Shown: piece after piece, positions 45,213 to 54,884 of the stretch | How positions within the stretch are numbered: the stretch's first letter is position 1 | How the letters are laid out: each line of letters opens with the position of its first letter | Assembly: GCF_036250735.1 (NCBI RefSeq) | Contig: NZ_CP109430.1 | Location: forward strand, 1,178,001 to 1,242,000 | DNA: 64,000 bases | Direction of reading: 5' to 3' | Source of the DNA: Streptosporangium sp. NBC_01495 | GTDB taxonomy: Bacteria; Actinomycetota; Actinomycetes; Streptosporangiales; Streptosporangiaceae | Program-made: the position numbers and the translations under genes | The notes under the pieces: generated by a model | Told to the model about the DNA's origin: nothing | The model's database searches: none | The model's input: only the letters and a program-made list of their open reading frames with translations

Positions 45213-46025
45213 TCACTTCTCTCGCAGATACACGCGGACGGGATACTTCCAGACGGGGGAGAGCGCGGTGATCCGCATGGTCACGGCCTCCCGTACGGCG
45301 TCGGCCAGCCCGCGGGTGTCCCGCATGCCGCTCTCGGCCGCGACGTGCACGGCCTTCCCCCGCAGCCGTACCCGGGCGCGCTCGATCCCCTGCACCTGCT
45401 CGGCCGCGTGGGCCAGCGACCGGGTGAAGCCCCGGCGCTGCATGCCGATGGCCAGGTCCTTGTCCCCGGTCCTCACCGGGATCAGCGTGGGCCGCCCCGG
45501 AATGATCGCGAGCAGCACCAGCAGCAGGCCGAGCAGCCCGGCCAGTCCCGCGCCCGCCATCACCCGCGGGTCGTTCCACGGTGTCGACGTCGCCCAGGAC
45601 AGGAGCCGGTCGTACGGCACCAGGCGGAGCGGGCGGCCCAGCAGTGCGGAGATGACCTCCAGCGCGAGGAGGAGGCCGGCCAGGGTCATCAGGACGGCCG
45701 TGATGACCGAGGGGGTCACCCGGCGCGGGCGGAACGCCCTGACCGCCGCGCGGTCCGCGGAGGCGTCCTTCGCCACCGTGCCGTATATCGGCGGCGCCGG
45801 TTCCGCCGTGCCGTACATCGGCGCGGTCTGCTCCGCGGTGCCGTATGCCGGTGGTCCGGCGGGTTCCGCGGCGCTGTATGTCGGCGGTCCGGCGGGTTCC
45901 GCGGTGCCGTATGCCGGTGGTCCGGCCGGTTCCGCCGTCTCCGCACGGGGTGCGGCCGGCGTCTCACCGGTCGGTTCCGCCCCGGGGACCGGCTCCGCCG
46001 GGTCGGGTACCTTCCTGGCCATCAT
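45213..46025 (-). CDS. DUF6286-type membrane protein of the Asp23 operon
   Basis: A 270-residue protein. The first 90 residues are a disordered tail with AEPAGPPAYGT repeats. Two helices (VITAVLMTLAGLLLALEVIS and VMAGAGLAGLLGLLLVLLAI) follow, then an alpha/beta domain (GFTRSLAHAAEQVQGIERARVRLRGKAVHV) typical of the DUF6286 family. The start ATG overlaps the preceding stop by four bases (ATGA). The repeats vary in length between relatives, as expected for slippage-prone sequence. Confidence 0.85.
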   Translation of the reverse strand: MMARKVPDPAEPVPGAEPTGETPAAPRAETAEPAGPPAYGTAEPAGPPTYSAAEPAGPPAYGTAEQTAPMYGTAEPAPPIYGTVAKDASADRAAVRAFRPRRVTPSVITAVLMTLAGLLLALEVISALLGRPLRLVPYDRLLSWATSTPWNDPRVMAGAGLAGLLGLLLVLLAIIPGRPTLIPVRTGDKDLAIGMQRRGFTRSLAHAAEQVQGIERARVRLRGKAVHVAAESGMRDTRGLADAVREAVTMRITALSPVWKYPVRVYLREK

Positions 46026-46657
46026 CGCTCCTCACGTAGCGGGACGATGTCCTCGGTGGGGGCATCGGCGGGATCGCCGGCCCGCTCCGGGCCCTCGGCC
46101 CCGGCCCGCCCGGTGTGGCGCGCCGGGTCCTCCGCCGAGCTCTCCGCCGAGTCCTCCCCGGCGGCCGGTACGGCGTCCCGGGTCCGCGAGGTGTCGCGGG
46201 CAGGGGTCACGCCGGTGACGGTGATGTCGATGTAGCCGACGTCCTTGCCGGTCAGGGCCATGACCCGTTCGGCGACGTGGCGTCTGACCTCCTCGGCCAC
46301 CTCACGGATCGGGGCCGGATACTCCACCGTCACGTCCAGCTGTAGCGTCGCGAGCTCACCGTCGAGGGTGGCGCGGGTGCCGCCGCGAAAGGACAGCGGC
46401 CCCCGCTCGCCGACCTCCCCCACCCGTGCCACCTCTCCGGCCGCGTGAGCCGCGATGCGCGACACCACCCGGTCGGATATCTCGGTCCTGCCGCGTCGCT
46501 CGGCCGGTACGCCCCGCGGTGACGGCTGGGCGGGTACGGCGGGCAGTCCGGACCGCCCGCTCTCCGGAAGACCGGAGTCCCCTCGCCGTGCGGGAGGGGG
46601 ATCCGGATCCGCGGCCGTCCCCGAGGACGGGGGACGGTGCTCGACGGGGGTGTTCAT
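46022..46657 (-). CDS. Asp23/Gls24 family envelope stress protein (third copy)
   Basis: A 211-residue protein. After a disordered N-terminus of about 55 residues comes the Asp23 domain (RTEISDRVVSRIAAHAAGEVARV...LDVTVEYPAPIREVAEEVRRHVAERVMALTGKDVGYIDITVTGV). A long acidic tail follows. The ATG at 46657 overlaps the stop of the small DUF2273 gene by four bases. In firmicutes such proteins respond to alkaline and envelope stress. Confidence 0.88.
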   Translation of the reverse strand: MNTPVEHRPPSSGTAADPDPPPARRGDSGLPESGRSGLPAVPAQPSPRGVPAERRGRTEISDRVVSRIAAHAAGEVARVGEVGERGPLSFRGGTRATLDGELATLQLDVTVEYPAPIREVAEEVRRHVAERVMALTGKDVGYIDITVTGVTPARDTSRTRDAVPAAGEDSAESSAEDPARHTGRAGAEGPERAGDPADAPTEDIVPLREER

Positions 46658-46842
46658 CGCCGTCTCGCCGCCAGCCGGGACAGGTCGATCTCTCCGGTCT
46701 CCGCGAAGCGGCCGATGAGGAGTCCGACGGCGCCCAGTACGAGCACCAGCAGGAACGCGCCGAGGCCACCGAAGGCCGCGGCGAAGCCCAGAAGGACACC
46801 GACGATCGTGCCGACTACGGACCACACTGGGAAACTGCTCAT
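46654..46842 (-). CDS. DUF2273-like small membrane protein
   Basis: A 62-residue protein with two hydrophobic stretches (VVGTIVGVLLGFAAAFGGLG and FLLVLVLGAVGLLIG) and a basic end. DUF2273 proteins of this kind sit in Asp23 operons and probably aid membrane anchoring. GGAGG is six bases before the ATG. It overlaps both neighbours by four bases. Confidence 0.85.
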   Translation of the reverse strand: MSSFPVWSVVGTIVGVLLGFAAAFGGLGAFLLVLVLGAVGLLIGRFAETGEIDLSRLAARRR

Positions 46843-47672
46843 CTCAAACCTCCGATATGGACGTTTACCGGCCGATCGCCCACCATCGGGGCGACCGCCG
46901 TTCGCACTTCGTCGGCGATCTCCGGTAGCGGGCGTCCCAGCCTGACGACGACCGAGACCTCCACCTCGTTCTCGCGCAGCGCGACACCCGGCAGCCGTTC
47001 GCCGGGCAGGTAGGTCGCCACGGTCCCGAACGGCCCGCCCGACAGGTCCGCGACGTCGGGGCAGCGCAGCACGACGTCGGCGATCCTGTGCGCGAGGCTG
47101 GCCGCCTCGCGGGTGGGGTCCTCCGGTTCGCGGGCGACGGCCGTCCCGCGCGGTGGGCTCGCCGTCTCCCGGGGATCCCGGGGCGCGTCCGCCGTGCCCC
47201 CCGTCCCGCGCGCGGGACCCGGCGCGGTCGAGGTCGCGGCGGTCGCCCCTCGGGCCGGGGCCTCCGGCTCGTGCGGGGGCCTCACCGTTTCCCTGGTCTC
47301 CCGGCTCGGACCCGTTTCCCGGCTCTGGCCGGGCGGTTTGCGGGCGGGATCCTCCGGCCTGCGCGTGGGCGCGGCCTTCTGCCGGGGTACGGCCGGCCTG
47401 CGGGACGGATCCTCGGGTCTGTGCGCGGGTATGGCCGTCGCCGGTGTCGGGACGGCCGATCTGCGGGTGGGATCCTCCGGCCCGCGCGCGGGCGTCTCGC
47501 CGCCGGATTCCCCGTGCGACGCGGGAACGTTCGTCCCGCGACCGGGTTTCCCGCTCTCGGGCGCGGGCGTCCCGCGGCCGGGATCCGCCGGCGCCGGGGG
47601 CGTGACGGTCTCGCGGCCCGGGTCCTCGCGCTCGCGACCCGGTCCCTTCGCACCGCCTGCCGGGCCTCTCAC
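46839..47672 (-). CDS. Asp23-like protein with long disordered repeat region
   Basis: A 277-residue protein. About 190 residues of Pro/Arg/Glu-rich sequence contain degenerate RPEDP(A/S/T)R repeats. Only the last 90 (EAASLAHRIADVVLRCPDVAD...NEVEVSVVVRLGRPLPEIADEVRTAVAPMVGDRPVNVHIGGL) look like an Asp23-type domain. The start is GTG overlapping the preceding stop (GTGA). The long disordered head is unusual; it may be a flexible tether. Confidence 0.8.
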   Translation of the reverse strand: MRGPAGGAKGPGREREDPGRETVTPPAPADPGRGTPAPESGKPGRGTNVPASHGESGGETPARGPEDPTRRSAVPTPATAIPAHRPEDPSRRPAVPRQKAAPTRRPEDPARKPPGQSRETGPSRETRETVRPPHEPEAPARGATAATSTAPGPARGTGGTADAPRDPRETASPPRGTAVAREPEDPTREAASLAHRIADVVLRCPDVADLSGGPFGTVATYLPGERLPGVALRENEVEVSVVVRLGRPLPEIADEVRTAVAPMVGDRPVNVHIGGLR

Positions 47673-48163
47673 TGGACGCGGGGCTCCGGCTCGGACGACT
47701 CCTCCGGCCTGCCCTTGTCCTGGCCGGGCATGTGGACGTCGGAGACCTTGATGTTGACCTCGGTGACCTCAAGCCCGGTCATGCGCTCGACCGCCGTGAT
47801 CACGTTGCGGCGTACGGCGGCGGCCAGGTCGGGGATGGCGACCCCGTACTCGACGACCACTTCCAGGTCGGCGGCGGCCTGCCGCTCACCCACCTCGACC
47901 GATACGCCCTGGGTGGCGCTCTTGTCGGCGCCGACCATTCCGCGTACCGCGCCGAGAGCCCGCGCCGGGCCCGCGCCCATGTTGTACACACCAGGGATCT
48001 CCCTGGCCGCGAGGCCCGCGATCTTCGATACGACCCCGCTGTCGATGGTGGTGGTCCCCTTTGGGGTGACCAGGCCACTCTGGGATCCGGGACTGTCGGT
48101 GCGCGCCCGGGGCACCGTGGCCTCGTCGCCCTTGGGCCTGTTCACCGTGCTGGCTTCAGTCAC
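47669..48163 (-). CDS. Asp23/Gls24 family envelope stress protein (first gene of operon)
   Basis: A 164-residue protein with a canonical Asp23 domain: GTTTIDSGVVSKIAGLAAREIPGVYNMGAG, then DLEVVVEYGVAIPDLAAAVRRNVITAVERMTGLEVTEVNIKVSDVHMP. The GTG at 48163 has AAGGAA close before it. It starts a six-gene unit in which genes 1-5 are chained by four-base overlaps and gene 6 follows after five bases, giving stoichiometric translation. A possible sigma-B-like promoter lies upstream. Confidence 0.9.
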   Translation of the reverse strand: MTEASTVNRPKGDEATVPRARTDSPGSQSGLVTPKGTTTIDSGVVSKIAGLAAREIPGVYNMGAGPARALGAVRGMVGADKSATQGVSVEVGERQAAADLEVVVEYGVAIPDLAAAVRRNVITAVERMTGLEVTEVNIKVSDVHMPGQDKGRPEESSEPEPRVQ

Positions 48164-48220
48164 GTCCGTTCCTTCCCCCGAAGGAAGACCCTCTGGTCCC
48201 CCGACGCTTCTGAGGCGGTC

Positions 48221-48245
48221 ATACCCCTCATATACATACAAATCA
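48221..48245 (-). promoter_or_regulatory. Sigma-B-like promoter candidate of the Asp23 operon
   Basis: On the minus strand GATTT is followed after about 13 bases by GGGTAT (48226-48221), resembling the GTTT/GGGTA pattern of stress sigma factors. It lies 58 bases before the first Asp23 gene. The -35 match is partial, so this is a suggestion. Confidence 0.45.
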
Positions 48246-48396
48246 GGACATAGCTTTTCTTGGGGCAAACATGGCGGTATCGATAAAATCGGATTTGTAG
48301 TTATTTTTGGGTGCATATGTCTCCGACTTCCGGGTGGATGGGGCGGGGCCCGTGGGTACGGTCCGGCGGGACCCGGAGCGCGACTAGCCTTGTCGT

Positions 48397-49173
48397 GTGC
48401 GTATAGCGAGGTTCTCCACAGGAGACGGTGTCGGGTTCGGGGTGGTCGAGGGAGGCCCGGGGGAGGAGTTCATCTCCGGGATCTCCGGTCACCCGTTCGG
48501 GCCGATCCAGTTCACCGGCGAGCGATACTCGCTCTCCCAGGTCAGGCTGGTCGCGCCCATGCTGCCAAGCAAGGTCGTCGCGATCGGCAAGAACTACGCC
48601 GACCACGCCCAGGAGATGGGCGGCGAGGTCCCCGACGAGCCACTGGTCTTCCTCAAGCCGTCGACCTCGGTGATCGGCTCGGGTGAGGCCATCGCCTACC
48701 CGACGACCCTTTCCCAGCGGGTCGACTACGAGGGGGAGCTGGCGGTGGTGATCGGCAGGCTCTGCCGCGAGGTGCCCCGCGAGCGGGCGCACGAGGTCAT
48801 CTTCGGCTACACCTGCGCCAACGACGTCACCGCGCGGGACCTGCAGAAGAAGGACGTCCAGTTCACCCGGGCCAAGGGCTTCGACACCTTCTGTCCCCTC
48901 GGCCCGTGGATCCAGACCGAGCTCGACCCGAGCGACGTCGGCATCGTCACGTCGGTGAACGGCGAGATCAAGCAGAGCTCGCGCACCTCCAAGCTCATGT
49001 ACGACATCCCCGCGCTGATCGCCCACGTGAGCGCGGTCATGACCCTGATCCCCGGCGACGTCATCCTCACCGGGACCCCCGAAGGGGTCGGCCCGCTCAA
49101 CGTCGGCGACGAGGTCAGCGTTTTCATCGAAGGAATCGGCACTCTCAGCAACCGGGTGGTCTCCCGTGATTAG
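48397..49173 (+). CDS. Fumarylacetoacetate hydrolase family protein
   Basis: A 258-residue FAH-domain enzyme. Metal ligands are visible in [12 protein letters not shown] (two glutamates) and the [10 protein letters not shown] segment; [10 protein letters not shown] and [15 protein letters not shown] complete the family signature. It hydrolyses or decarboxylates 2-oxo acid-type compounds; the substrate is unknown. Its GTG start is close to TAGCCT, so the message may be leaderless. It overlaps gltX by eight bases, an adjacency conserved in actinobacteria. Confidence 0.93.
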   Translation: MRIARFSTGDGVGFGVVEGGPGEEFISGISGHPFGPIQFTGERYSLSQVRLVAPMLPSKVVAIGKNYADHAQEMGGEVPDEPLVFLKPSTSVIGSGEAIAYPTTLSQRVDYEGELAVVIGRLCREVPRERAHEVIFGYTCANDVTARDLQKKDVQFTRAKGFDTFCPLGPWIQTELDPSDVGIVTSVNGEIKQSSRTSKLMYDIPALIAHVSAVMTLIPGDVILTGTPEGVGPLNVGDEVSVFIEGIGTLSNRVVSRD

Positions 49174-50533
49174 GGTTCGCTTCGCCCCCTCGCCGACCGG
49201 CATGTTCCATGTCGGCGGCGCCCGCTCAGCCCTGTTCAACTGGGCCCTGGCCGAGCAGACCGGCGGGAGGTTCGTGCTGCGCATCGAGGACACCGACGCC
49301 GCGCGCAACCGGCCGGAATGGACCGAGGGCATCATCTCGGCGCTCGCCTGGATCGGAATCAACGAGGACAGCCCGATCTTCGAGGGCCCCTACTTCCAGT
49401 CGTCGTACGAGAAGCAGCACCGCGAGGCCGTGGCCGGGCTCGTCGCCGGGGGCCGGGCCTACTACTGCACGTGCGCCCGCGACGAGGTGAAGGCGCGCAC
49501 CGGCTCCGAGCACCAGGGCTACGACGGCTTCTGCCGCGACCGGGGCCTGACCGAGGGTGCGGTCCGCTTCCGCACCCCCGACGAGGGCGTCACCGTGGTC
49601 CAGGACCTGGTCCGCGGCACCGTCGAGTTCCCCAACAACGCGATGGAGGACTTCGTCGTCGCGCGCGGCGACGGCTCCCCGCTGTTCGTGCTGGCCAACG
49701 TCGTCGACGACGTCGAGATGCGGATCAGCCACGTGGTCCGGGCCGAGGAGCACCTGTCCAACACCCCCAAGCAGCAGCTGCTCTGGGAGGCCCTCGGCGT
49801 CACCCCGCCCACCTGGGCGCACGTGCCGGTCATCGTCAACGAGAAGCGCCAGAAGCTGTCCAAGCGCCGCGACAAGGTCGCCCTGGAGTCCTACCGCGAG
49901 GAGGGCTACCTGGCCGAGGCGATGGTCAACTACCTGATGCTGCTCGGCTGGGGCCCCGGCGACGACCGGGAGATCATGCCCTGGGCGGAGATGGTGCCGC
50001 TGTTCAAGCTGGAGGACGTCAACCCCTCGTCGGCGTTCTTCGACGAGAAGAAGCTCCGCGCGTTCAACGGCGAGTACATCCGGGCGCTGCCCCTGGAGGA
50101 GTTCGTCACCCGCTGCGAGCCCTGGCTGGAGCCCGGCTGGGACCGCGCGACCTTCGCCAAGGTCGCCGAGCTCGCCCAGACCCGCATCGCGGTCCTGTCC
50201 GAGATCACGGCGAACGTCGACTTCCTCTTCCTGGACGAGCCCGTCTTCGACCAGGCGTCATGGGACAAGGCGATGAAGAACTCCGCGGTGGAGATCCTCA
50301 CCGGCTATCTCGCCCGCCTGGAGACGGTCGACATGGACCCCGAATCGCTGAAGACCGCTCTGGAGGAGGTCGGCACCGAGCAGGGGCTCAAGCTCGGCAA
50401 GGCCCAGGCCCCCGTGCGCGTCGCCGTCACCGGCCGGACCGTGGGCCTGCCGCTGTTCGAGTCGATCGAGGTCCTCGGCCGCGAGCGCTCCGCCGAGCGC
50501 CTCCGCGCCGCCCTCGCGAGGCTCCAGGCCTGA
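49166..50533 (+). CDS. gltX: Glutamyl-tRNA synthetase (non-discriminating type likely)
   Basis: A 455-residue class I synthetase. The HIGH motif is HVGG in [21 protein letters not shown] and the KMSKS motif is [24 protein letters not shown] and [11 protein letters not shown] are typical. Actinobacteria usually lack GlnRS; GltX charges both tRNA-Glu and tRNA-Gln, and GatCAB converts the latter. tRNA-Gln and two tRNA-Glu lie 4 kb downstream, consistent with this. The GTG start lies within the FAH gene end. Confidence 0.97.
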   Translation: MIRVRFAPSPTGMFHVGGARSALFNWALAEQTGGRFVLRIEDTDAARNRPEWTEGIISALAWIGINEDSPIFEGPYFQSSYEKQHREAVAGLVAGGRAYYCTCARDEVKARTGSEHQGYDGFCRDRGLTEGAVRFRTPDEGVTVVQDLVRGTVEFPNNAMEDFVVARGDGSPLFVLANVVDDVEMRISHVVRAEEHLSNTPKQQLLWEALGVTPPTWAHVPVIVNEKRQKLSKRRDKVALESYREEGYLAEAMVNYLMLLGWGPGDDREIMPWAEMVPLFKLEDVNPSSAFFDEKKLRAFNGEYIRALPLEEFVTRCEPWLEPGWDRATFAKVAELAQTRIAVLSEITANVDFLFLDEPVFDQASWDKAMKNSAVEILTGYLARLETVDMDPESLKTALEEVGTEQGLKLGKAQAPVRVAVTGRTVGLPLFESIEVLGRERSAERLRAALARLQA

Positions 50534-50552
50534 CCGGACCTCGCGGAGCATC

Positions 50553-50597
50553 AAGGCCCGCCCCCGGGAATCCACCGGGGGCGGGCCTTCGCTTTCG
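50553..50597. terminator. gltX terminator
   Basis: AAGGCCCGCCCCCGG (50553-50567) and its exact complement (50575-50589) surround loop GAATCCA, followed by CGCTTT. It stands 20 bases after the gltX stop. Confidence 0.88.
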
Positions 50598-50685
50598 ATC
50601 AACGGTCACCGGGTGGCCGGAGCCACGGGAGAAAGATCGGGAAGGGAACCCGGAGGAACGCCCTCCTCCCGCGCCCTGTCCGGTC

Positions 50686-52383
50686 TCAGCCTCCGGCCCG
50701 GCTTCCGTCCCCCCGCCCGGCGAGCTCGTCCCAGAAGGCGAGGTTGTGGGCCGAGGCACGGTCGAAGGGCTTGACACCGCCCCTTCCCGGGGCCAGTTCC
50801 TGCACGTACGGCGTGCCGTCGCCGGGGTGCACGCGCTTCCAGGAGGGCAGGCCCGGCCGGTTCGGGTCGCCGACGGCGGCGAACCGGGACCAGTAGTCGA
50901 TCATCATGTCGCCGAGCCGCCGCTGCTCGGTGGTGAGCGGGGCGGACTCCCAGCTCACCCCGAACAGGAACGACAGCTCGGAGCCGTGTGCGGCCAGCGG
51001 CCTGACGCCGTGCTTCAGCGGGAAGAGCGCGGGCGCCGTACGGTCGGTGAACTCGTAGGAGAAGGTCGGCACGTGCCGGGCGAACTGCCGGTCGGTGTTG
51101 CGCGCCTCCCAGGCCCAGTCCAGGTCACTCATGATGGCCGCCACCGCCTGGAGGGGCGGGCCGTCGTGGGCGTCCAGCGGATATCGGGCCAGGACGTCGG
51201 GGCCCGCGGCGCCGAACTTCTCGTTGAGGGCGGGCTCGTACCCCTCCGCCGGCATCGGCTCCCCGAAAATCAGCGACGTGAACATCGTGCCCTCGTCCCG
51301 GGTGATGCCCGTCAGCACCGGCACCCGGTGGAAGCGGCCCTCCTGGAGCACCTTCGCCGGATCCTCGGGCAGCACCGCGTTGCCGTACCCCGGGAGCGGG
51401 AGGGCGGGCTGGGCGAGCAGGTCGGCCACCGGCTTGTCCCGCAGGCAGGCGGGCGCGGTCCCCGGATCGGCGCATCCCACCAGGGTGGCCAGATACTGCC
51501 CGTAGCCCTCGTAGGAGTCCCTGGGCAGCCAGAAGGGGACGTCCATGACCGGCCGCAGCGGGGTGCCCTCGAAGCTTCCCGCCCCGCACGGGGTGCTCTG
51601 GGTGATCGCCCGGTGGAACAGCCCCGCCGCCGAGGGGGAGGTGAGCTGCGCGCACACCGAGTGCGACCCCGCGGACTCGCCGAACAGGGTGACGTTGCGC
51701 GGGTCGCCGCCGAACGCCGCCGCGTTGCGCCGCACCCAGCGCAGGGCCGCCTGCTGGTCCTCGATCCCGAAGGCCCCGGAGTTCTCGAACCCGGGGTACC
51801 CGAAGAACCCGAAGATCCCCAGCCGGTAGTTGACCGTCACCACCACGACGTCGCCCCGCACGGCCAGCCTGCGGGCGTCGTAGTCGCTGCCCGCCCCCTT
51901 CGTCAGGCTTCCGCCGTGCAGCCACACCATGACCGGCCTGGAACGGTTTCCGGCGCTTCGCGCGGGCGTGGTCACGTTGAGATAGAGACAGTCCTCCGCC
52001 TCGCTTCCGGGCAGCCCCCAGACGTCGGCGGTCTGCGCGCACCGGCTGCCGGGCGCGCCGGCGTCGCGCACCCCCTGCCACGGGGCGACGGCCTGCGGTG
52101 ACCGCCAGCGCAGCTCCCCGACCGGGGGCGCGGCGTACGGGATGCCCTGGAAGATCCGGTGGTCACCGGCCTCCGAGCCCCTCACCCACCCGGCGTCGGT
52201 ACGGACCGTCGTGCCCGTGCCGGTGGAGGTCGAGGAGGCCGGTGAGGTCACGGCCGAGGCGGCGGCGCCCCGCGTGTCGTGCCCTTCCCCCCGAGCTGCG
52301 GCCGGGGTCGCCACTCCCAGCGACAAAGCCCCTGCCAGACCGGCGACGAGCGCGGCGCGGATCCTGTTCCATGGTCGTTTCAT
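50686..52383 (-). CDS. Secreted type B carboxylesterase/lipase
   Basis: A 565-residue exported alpha/beta hydrolase. The signal peptide (IRAALVAGLAGALSLGVATP) ends at AARG, followed by a Ser/Thr-rich linker. The oxyanion segment is WLHGGS, the nucleophile GESAG, and ITRDEGTMFTS and LSFLFG-type acid/His regions follow. EDCLYLNV is the classic type B motif. The ATG at 52383 is chosen because the signal peptide starts there. Substrate unknown. Confidence 0.93.
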   Translation of the reverse strand: MKRPWNRIRAALVAGLAGALSLGVATPAAARGEGHDTRGAAASAVTSPASSTSTGTGTTVRTDAGWVRGSEAGDHRIFQGIPYAAPPVGELRWRSPQAVAPWQGVRDAGAPGSRCAQTADVWGLPGSEAEDCLYLNVTTPARSAGNRSRPVMVWLHGGSLTKGAGSDYDARRLAVRGDVVVVTVNYRLGIFGFFGYPGFENSGAFGIEDQQAALRWVRRNAAAFGGDPRNVTLFGESAGSHSVCAQLTSPSAAGLFHRAITQSTPCGAGSFEGTPLRPVMDVPFWLPRDSYEGYGQYLATLVGCADPGTAPACLRDKPVADLLAQPALPLPGYGNAVLPEDPAKVLQEGRFHRVPVLTGITRDEGTMFTSLIFGEPMPAEGYEPALNEKFGAAGPDVLARYPLDAHDGPPLQAVAAIMSDLDWAWEARNTDRQFARHVPTFSYEFTDRTAPALFPLKHGVRPLAAHGSELSFLFGVSWESAPLTTEQRRLGDMMIDYWSRFAAVGDPNRPGLPSWKRVHPGDGTPYVQELAPGRGGVKPFDRASAHNLAFWDELAGRGDGSRAGG

Positions 52384-52506
52384 GGCCTTTACGATGCCCG
52401 CCGGGCGCGCCGCGCGCACTGGCCCTGCGATCATCGCCGGGGTGTGGTTTCCCACACCCCGGCGATGCGCGAAGGGCCACCCGGGCGGGAGATCGCGCCG
52501 GAGGGG

Positions 52507-54486
52507 CTACGTCTGCAGGCCGCGGCGCTTCAGCAGGGGCTCGATGCGCGGATCGCGCCCGCGGAAGTCGCGGAAGGCGTCCATCACGTCCCGCGAGCCG
52601 CCGACCGACAGCAGGGTGGAGCGGAAGTGGTCGCCGTTCCCGCGCCCGAGGCCGCCGTTCTCCTCGAACCAGTCGACGCTCTCGGCGTCGAGCACCTCGC
52701 TCCAGATGTAGGAGTAGTAGCCGGCGCTGTAGCCGCCCACCCCGCTGAAGAAGATGTGGGCGAAGTAGTTGGTCCGGTAGCGGGGCCGGACGAGGTCGAA
52801 GGCGATCCCGGCGCGCTCCAGGGCCGCGTTCTCGAACGCCTCGGCGTCCTCGACGGTCTCGCCCCGGGCCAGCTTGTGCCAGGACCAGTCGAGCAGCGCC
52901 GCCGCGAGGTACTCGACGGTGGCGAAGCCCTGATTGAACTTCTCGGCTGCCTTCATCTTCTCCAGGAGCTCCGCGGGCACCGGCTCGCCGGTCTCGTGGT
53001 GCCTGGCGAAGTTGGCGAGGATCGACGGCCAGGTGGCCCACATCTCGTTGACCTGCGAGGGATACTCCACGAAGTCACGCGGCACCGCCGTGCCGGAGAC
53101 CCGGGGGAAGCGCACGTCGGAGAACAGGCCGTGCAGGGCGTGGCCGAACTCGTGGAAGGCGGTGTTGACCTCGTCGAACGTCAGCAGCGTCGGCCCCTCG
53201 GCGGGCTTGGTGATGTTGAGGTTGTTCATCACCACGGGCCGCTCGTCGAACAGGTGCGACTGGTCGACCAGGTTGTTCATCCAGGCGCCGCCACGCTTGG
53301 TGGGCCGGGCGTAGGGGTCGAACAGGAACAGGCCGAGCGGCGAGCCGTCGGCGTCGAACACCTCGAAGACCCGCACGTCCGGGTGGTATCCGGTCAGGTC
53401 GTCCCGCTCGGAGAAGGTGATCCCGTACAGCTCGCCCGCCGCGTGGAAGACACCGTCGCGCAGCACCCGGTCCAGCTCGAAGTACGGGCGCAGGTCGGCG
53501 CCGTCGAAGTCGTACCGGGCCTTGCGCACCCGCTCCGCGTAGAAGGACCAGTCCCACGGCTCGATGGGGAAACCGGCCTGCTCGCTCAGCGCCTCGGCCT
53601 CCCGGCGGGCGTTGGCCATCGCCGGGCCCACCAGCTTGCCGAGCATCTCCTCGACGGCCTCGGTGGTCTTGGCCGTCTGGTCGGCGACGGAGTAGGCGGC
53701 GTGGCTGGGATAGCCGAGCAGCGCCGCCCGCTCGGCGCGGAGCGTCGCCATCCTGGCCGCCGGCTCGAAGTTCTCCGGAGCCCGGCCCGTGGACAGCTCG
53801 TACAGCCTCCTGCGGGTCTCCCTGTTGGTCAGCTCCGCGAGGGCGGGCTGGTTGGTGTGGTTCAACAGCGCCAGGACGTACGAGCCGTCCTTCTCGATCG
53901 CCTTGATCGTGCTCTCGGAGAGGCCGTCCAGCAGCCCGGCGTCCTCGACGACCAGCGAGGAGTCCGTGGAGGCCGTCAGCAGGTTCTGGGAGAAGGTCGT
54001 GGAGAGCCTGGTCAGCTCCTCGTTGAGCTCCCTGAGGCGCTCCTGGTCGGCCTCGGACAGGTCGGCCCCGGCCCTGACGAAGTCGACGCGGTACTTCTCC
54101 AGCAGCCACGCCTCCTCGGCGTCGTCGGTGGTCACCTGTTTGATCCGGGCGTACAGGGAGTGGTTCAGGCGGATGGAGTCGGCGTGCCGGCTCAGCCTGG
54201 GGGAGACCTGGGTCTCGATCTCCCGGATGCTGTCGGTCGCGTCGGAGGCGGAGACGCTGAAAAAAACGGTCACGGTCCGATGGAGGATCCGTCCCGAGCG
54301 CTCCAGCGCCTCGATCGTGTTGGCGAACGTCGGGGGCTCCGGATTCTCGGTGATCTCCCGCACCTCACGCAGCTGGTCGGCCATGCCGCGCTCGAGGGCG
54401 GGAAGGTAGTGCTCCTCCCTGACCTGGGCGAACGGCGGCAGTCCGTAGGGAAGCTCGCTGGGGGTGAAGAACGGGTTGTCGGTCAA
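52507..54486 (-). CDS. M3-family zinc metallopeptidase (oligopeptidase A / Dcp-like)
   Basis: A 659-residue cytosolic peptidase. The zinc motif HEFGH is at residues 445-449 (FHEFGHALHGLFS), with the distal glutamate in DFVEYPSQVNE. FFDPYARPTKRGGAWMN and the C-terminal YSYIWSEVLDAESVDWFEENG are typical of M3A enzymes, which degrade short peptides. The start is TTG, eight bases after GAGGAG. Confidence 0.95.
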   Translation of the reverse strand: MTDNPFFTPSELPYGLPPFAQVREEHYLPALERGMADQLREVREITENPEPPTFANTIEALERSGRILHRTVTVFFSVSASDATDSIREIETQVSPRLSRHADSIRLNHSLYARIKQVTTDDAEEAWLLEKYRVDFVRAGADLSEADQERLRELNEELTRLSTTFSQNLLTASTDSSLVVEDAGLLDGLSESTIKAIEKDGSYVLALLNHTNQPALAELTNRETRRRLYELSTGRAPENFEPAARMATLRAERAALLGYPSHAAYSVADQTAKTTEAVEEMLGKLVGPAMANARREAEALSEQAGFPIEPWDWSFYAERVRKARYDFDGADLRPYFELDRVLRDGVFHAAGELYGITFSERDDLTGYHPDVRVFEVFDADGSPLGLFLFDPYARPTKRGGAWMNNLVDQSHLFDERPVVMNNLNITKPAEGPTLLTFDEVNTAFHEFGHALHGLFSDVRFPRVSGTAVPRDFVEYPSQVNEMWATWPSILANFARHHETGEPVPAELLEKMKAAEKFNQGFATVEYLAAALLDWSWHKLARGETVEDAEAFENAALERAGIAFDLVRPRYRTNYFAHIFFSGVGGYSAGYYSYIWSEVLDAESVDWFEENGGLGRGNGDHFRSTLLSVGGSRDVMDAFRDFRGRDPRIEPLLKRRGLQT

Positions 54487-54661
54487 GGCGGAAACTCCTC
54501 ACATGCGGCTGGATCTCTCCGGCAGCGTTACACAGTTGACCTTCATGGCGGCAGCCCGGTGATACCGCGATTCGGCCCACGGCAATCGTTTTGGTCTTGA
54601 CCCCCAACCTGGGCTATTCTTTCGGAGTCGCCAGCGAGTCCCGCAAGGGGGTCCAGCGCGG

Positions 54662-54733
54662 TGGGGTATGGTGTAATTGGCAACACGGCTGATTCTGGTT
54701 CAGTTGTTCTAGGTTCGAGTCCTGGTACCCCAG
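54662..54733 (+). tRNA. tRNA-Gln (CUG)
   Basis: The sequence folds with acceptor arms TGGGGTA and TACCCCA, an anticodon stem GCTGA/TCAGT and loop TTCTGGT giving anticodon CTG (54695-54697), and the T-loop TTCGAGT. Discriminator base G; no encoded CCA. Confidence 0.95.
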
Positions 54734-54795
54734 CTGCATCTTCCCTGGAAGATGCCGCAGATTCGGTCCCCTCCGAGTCTGATGACAGTGTGTAG

Positions 54796-54871
54796 GGTCC
54801 CGTCGTCTAGTGGCCCAGGACGCCGCCCTCTCAAGGCGGTAGCGCCGGTTCGAATCCGGTCGGGACTACCA
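54796..54871 (+). tRNA. tRNA-Glu (CUC), copy 1, with encoded CCA
   Basis: Acceptor GGTCCCG pairs with CGGGACT. The anticodon arm CCGCC-CTCTCAA-GGCGG gives CTC, and the T-loop is TTCGAAT. The discriminator A at 54868 is followed by genomic CCA (54869-54871). It differs from copy 2 by four bases. Confidence 0.95.
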
Positions 54872-54884
54872 CTGTCTCTCGCAA

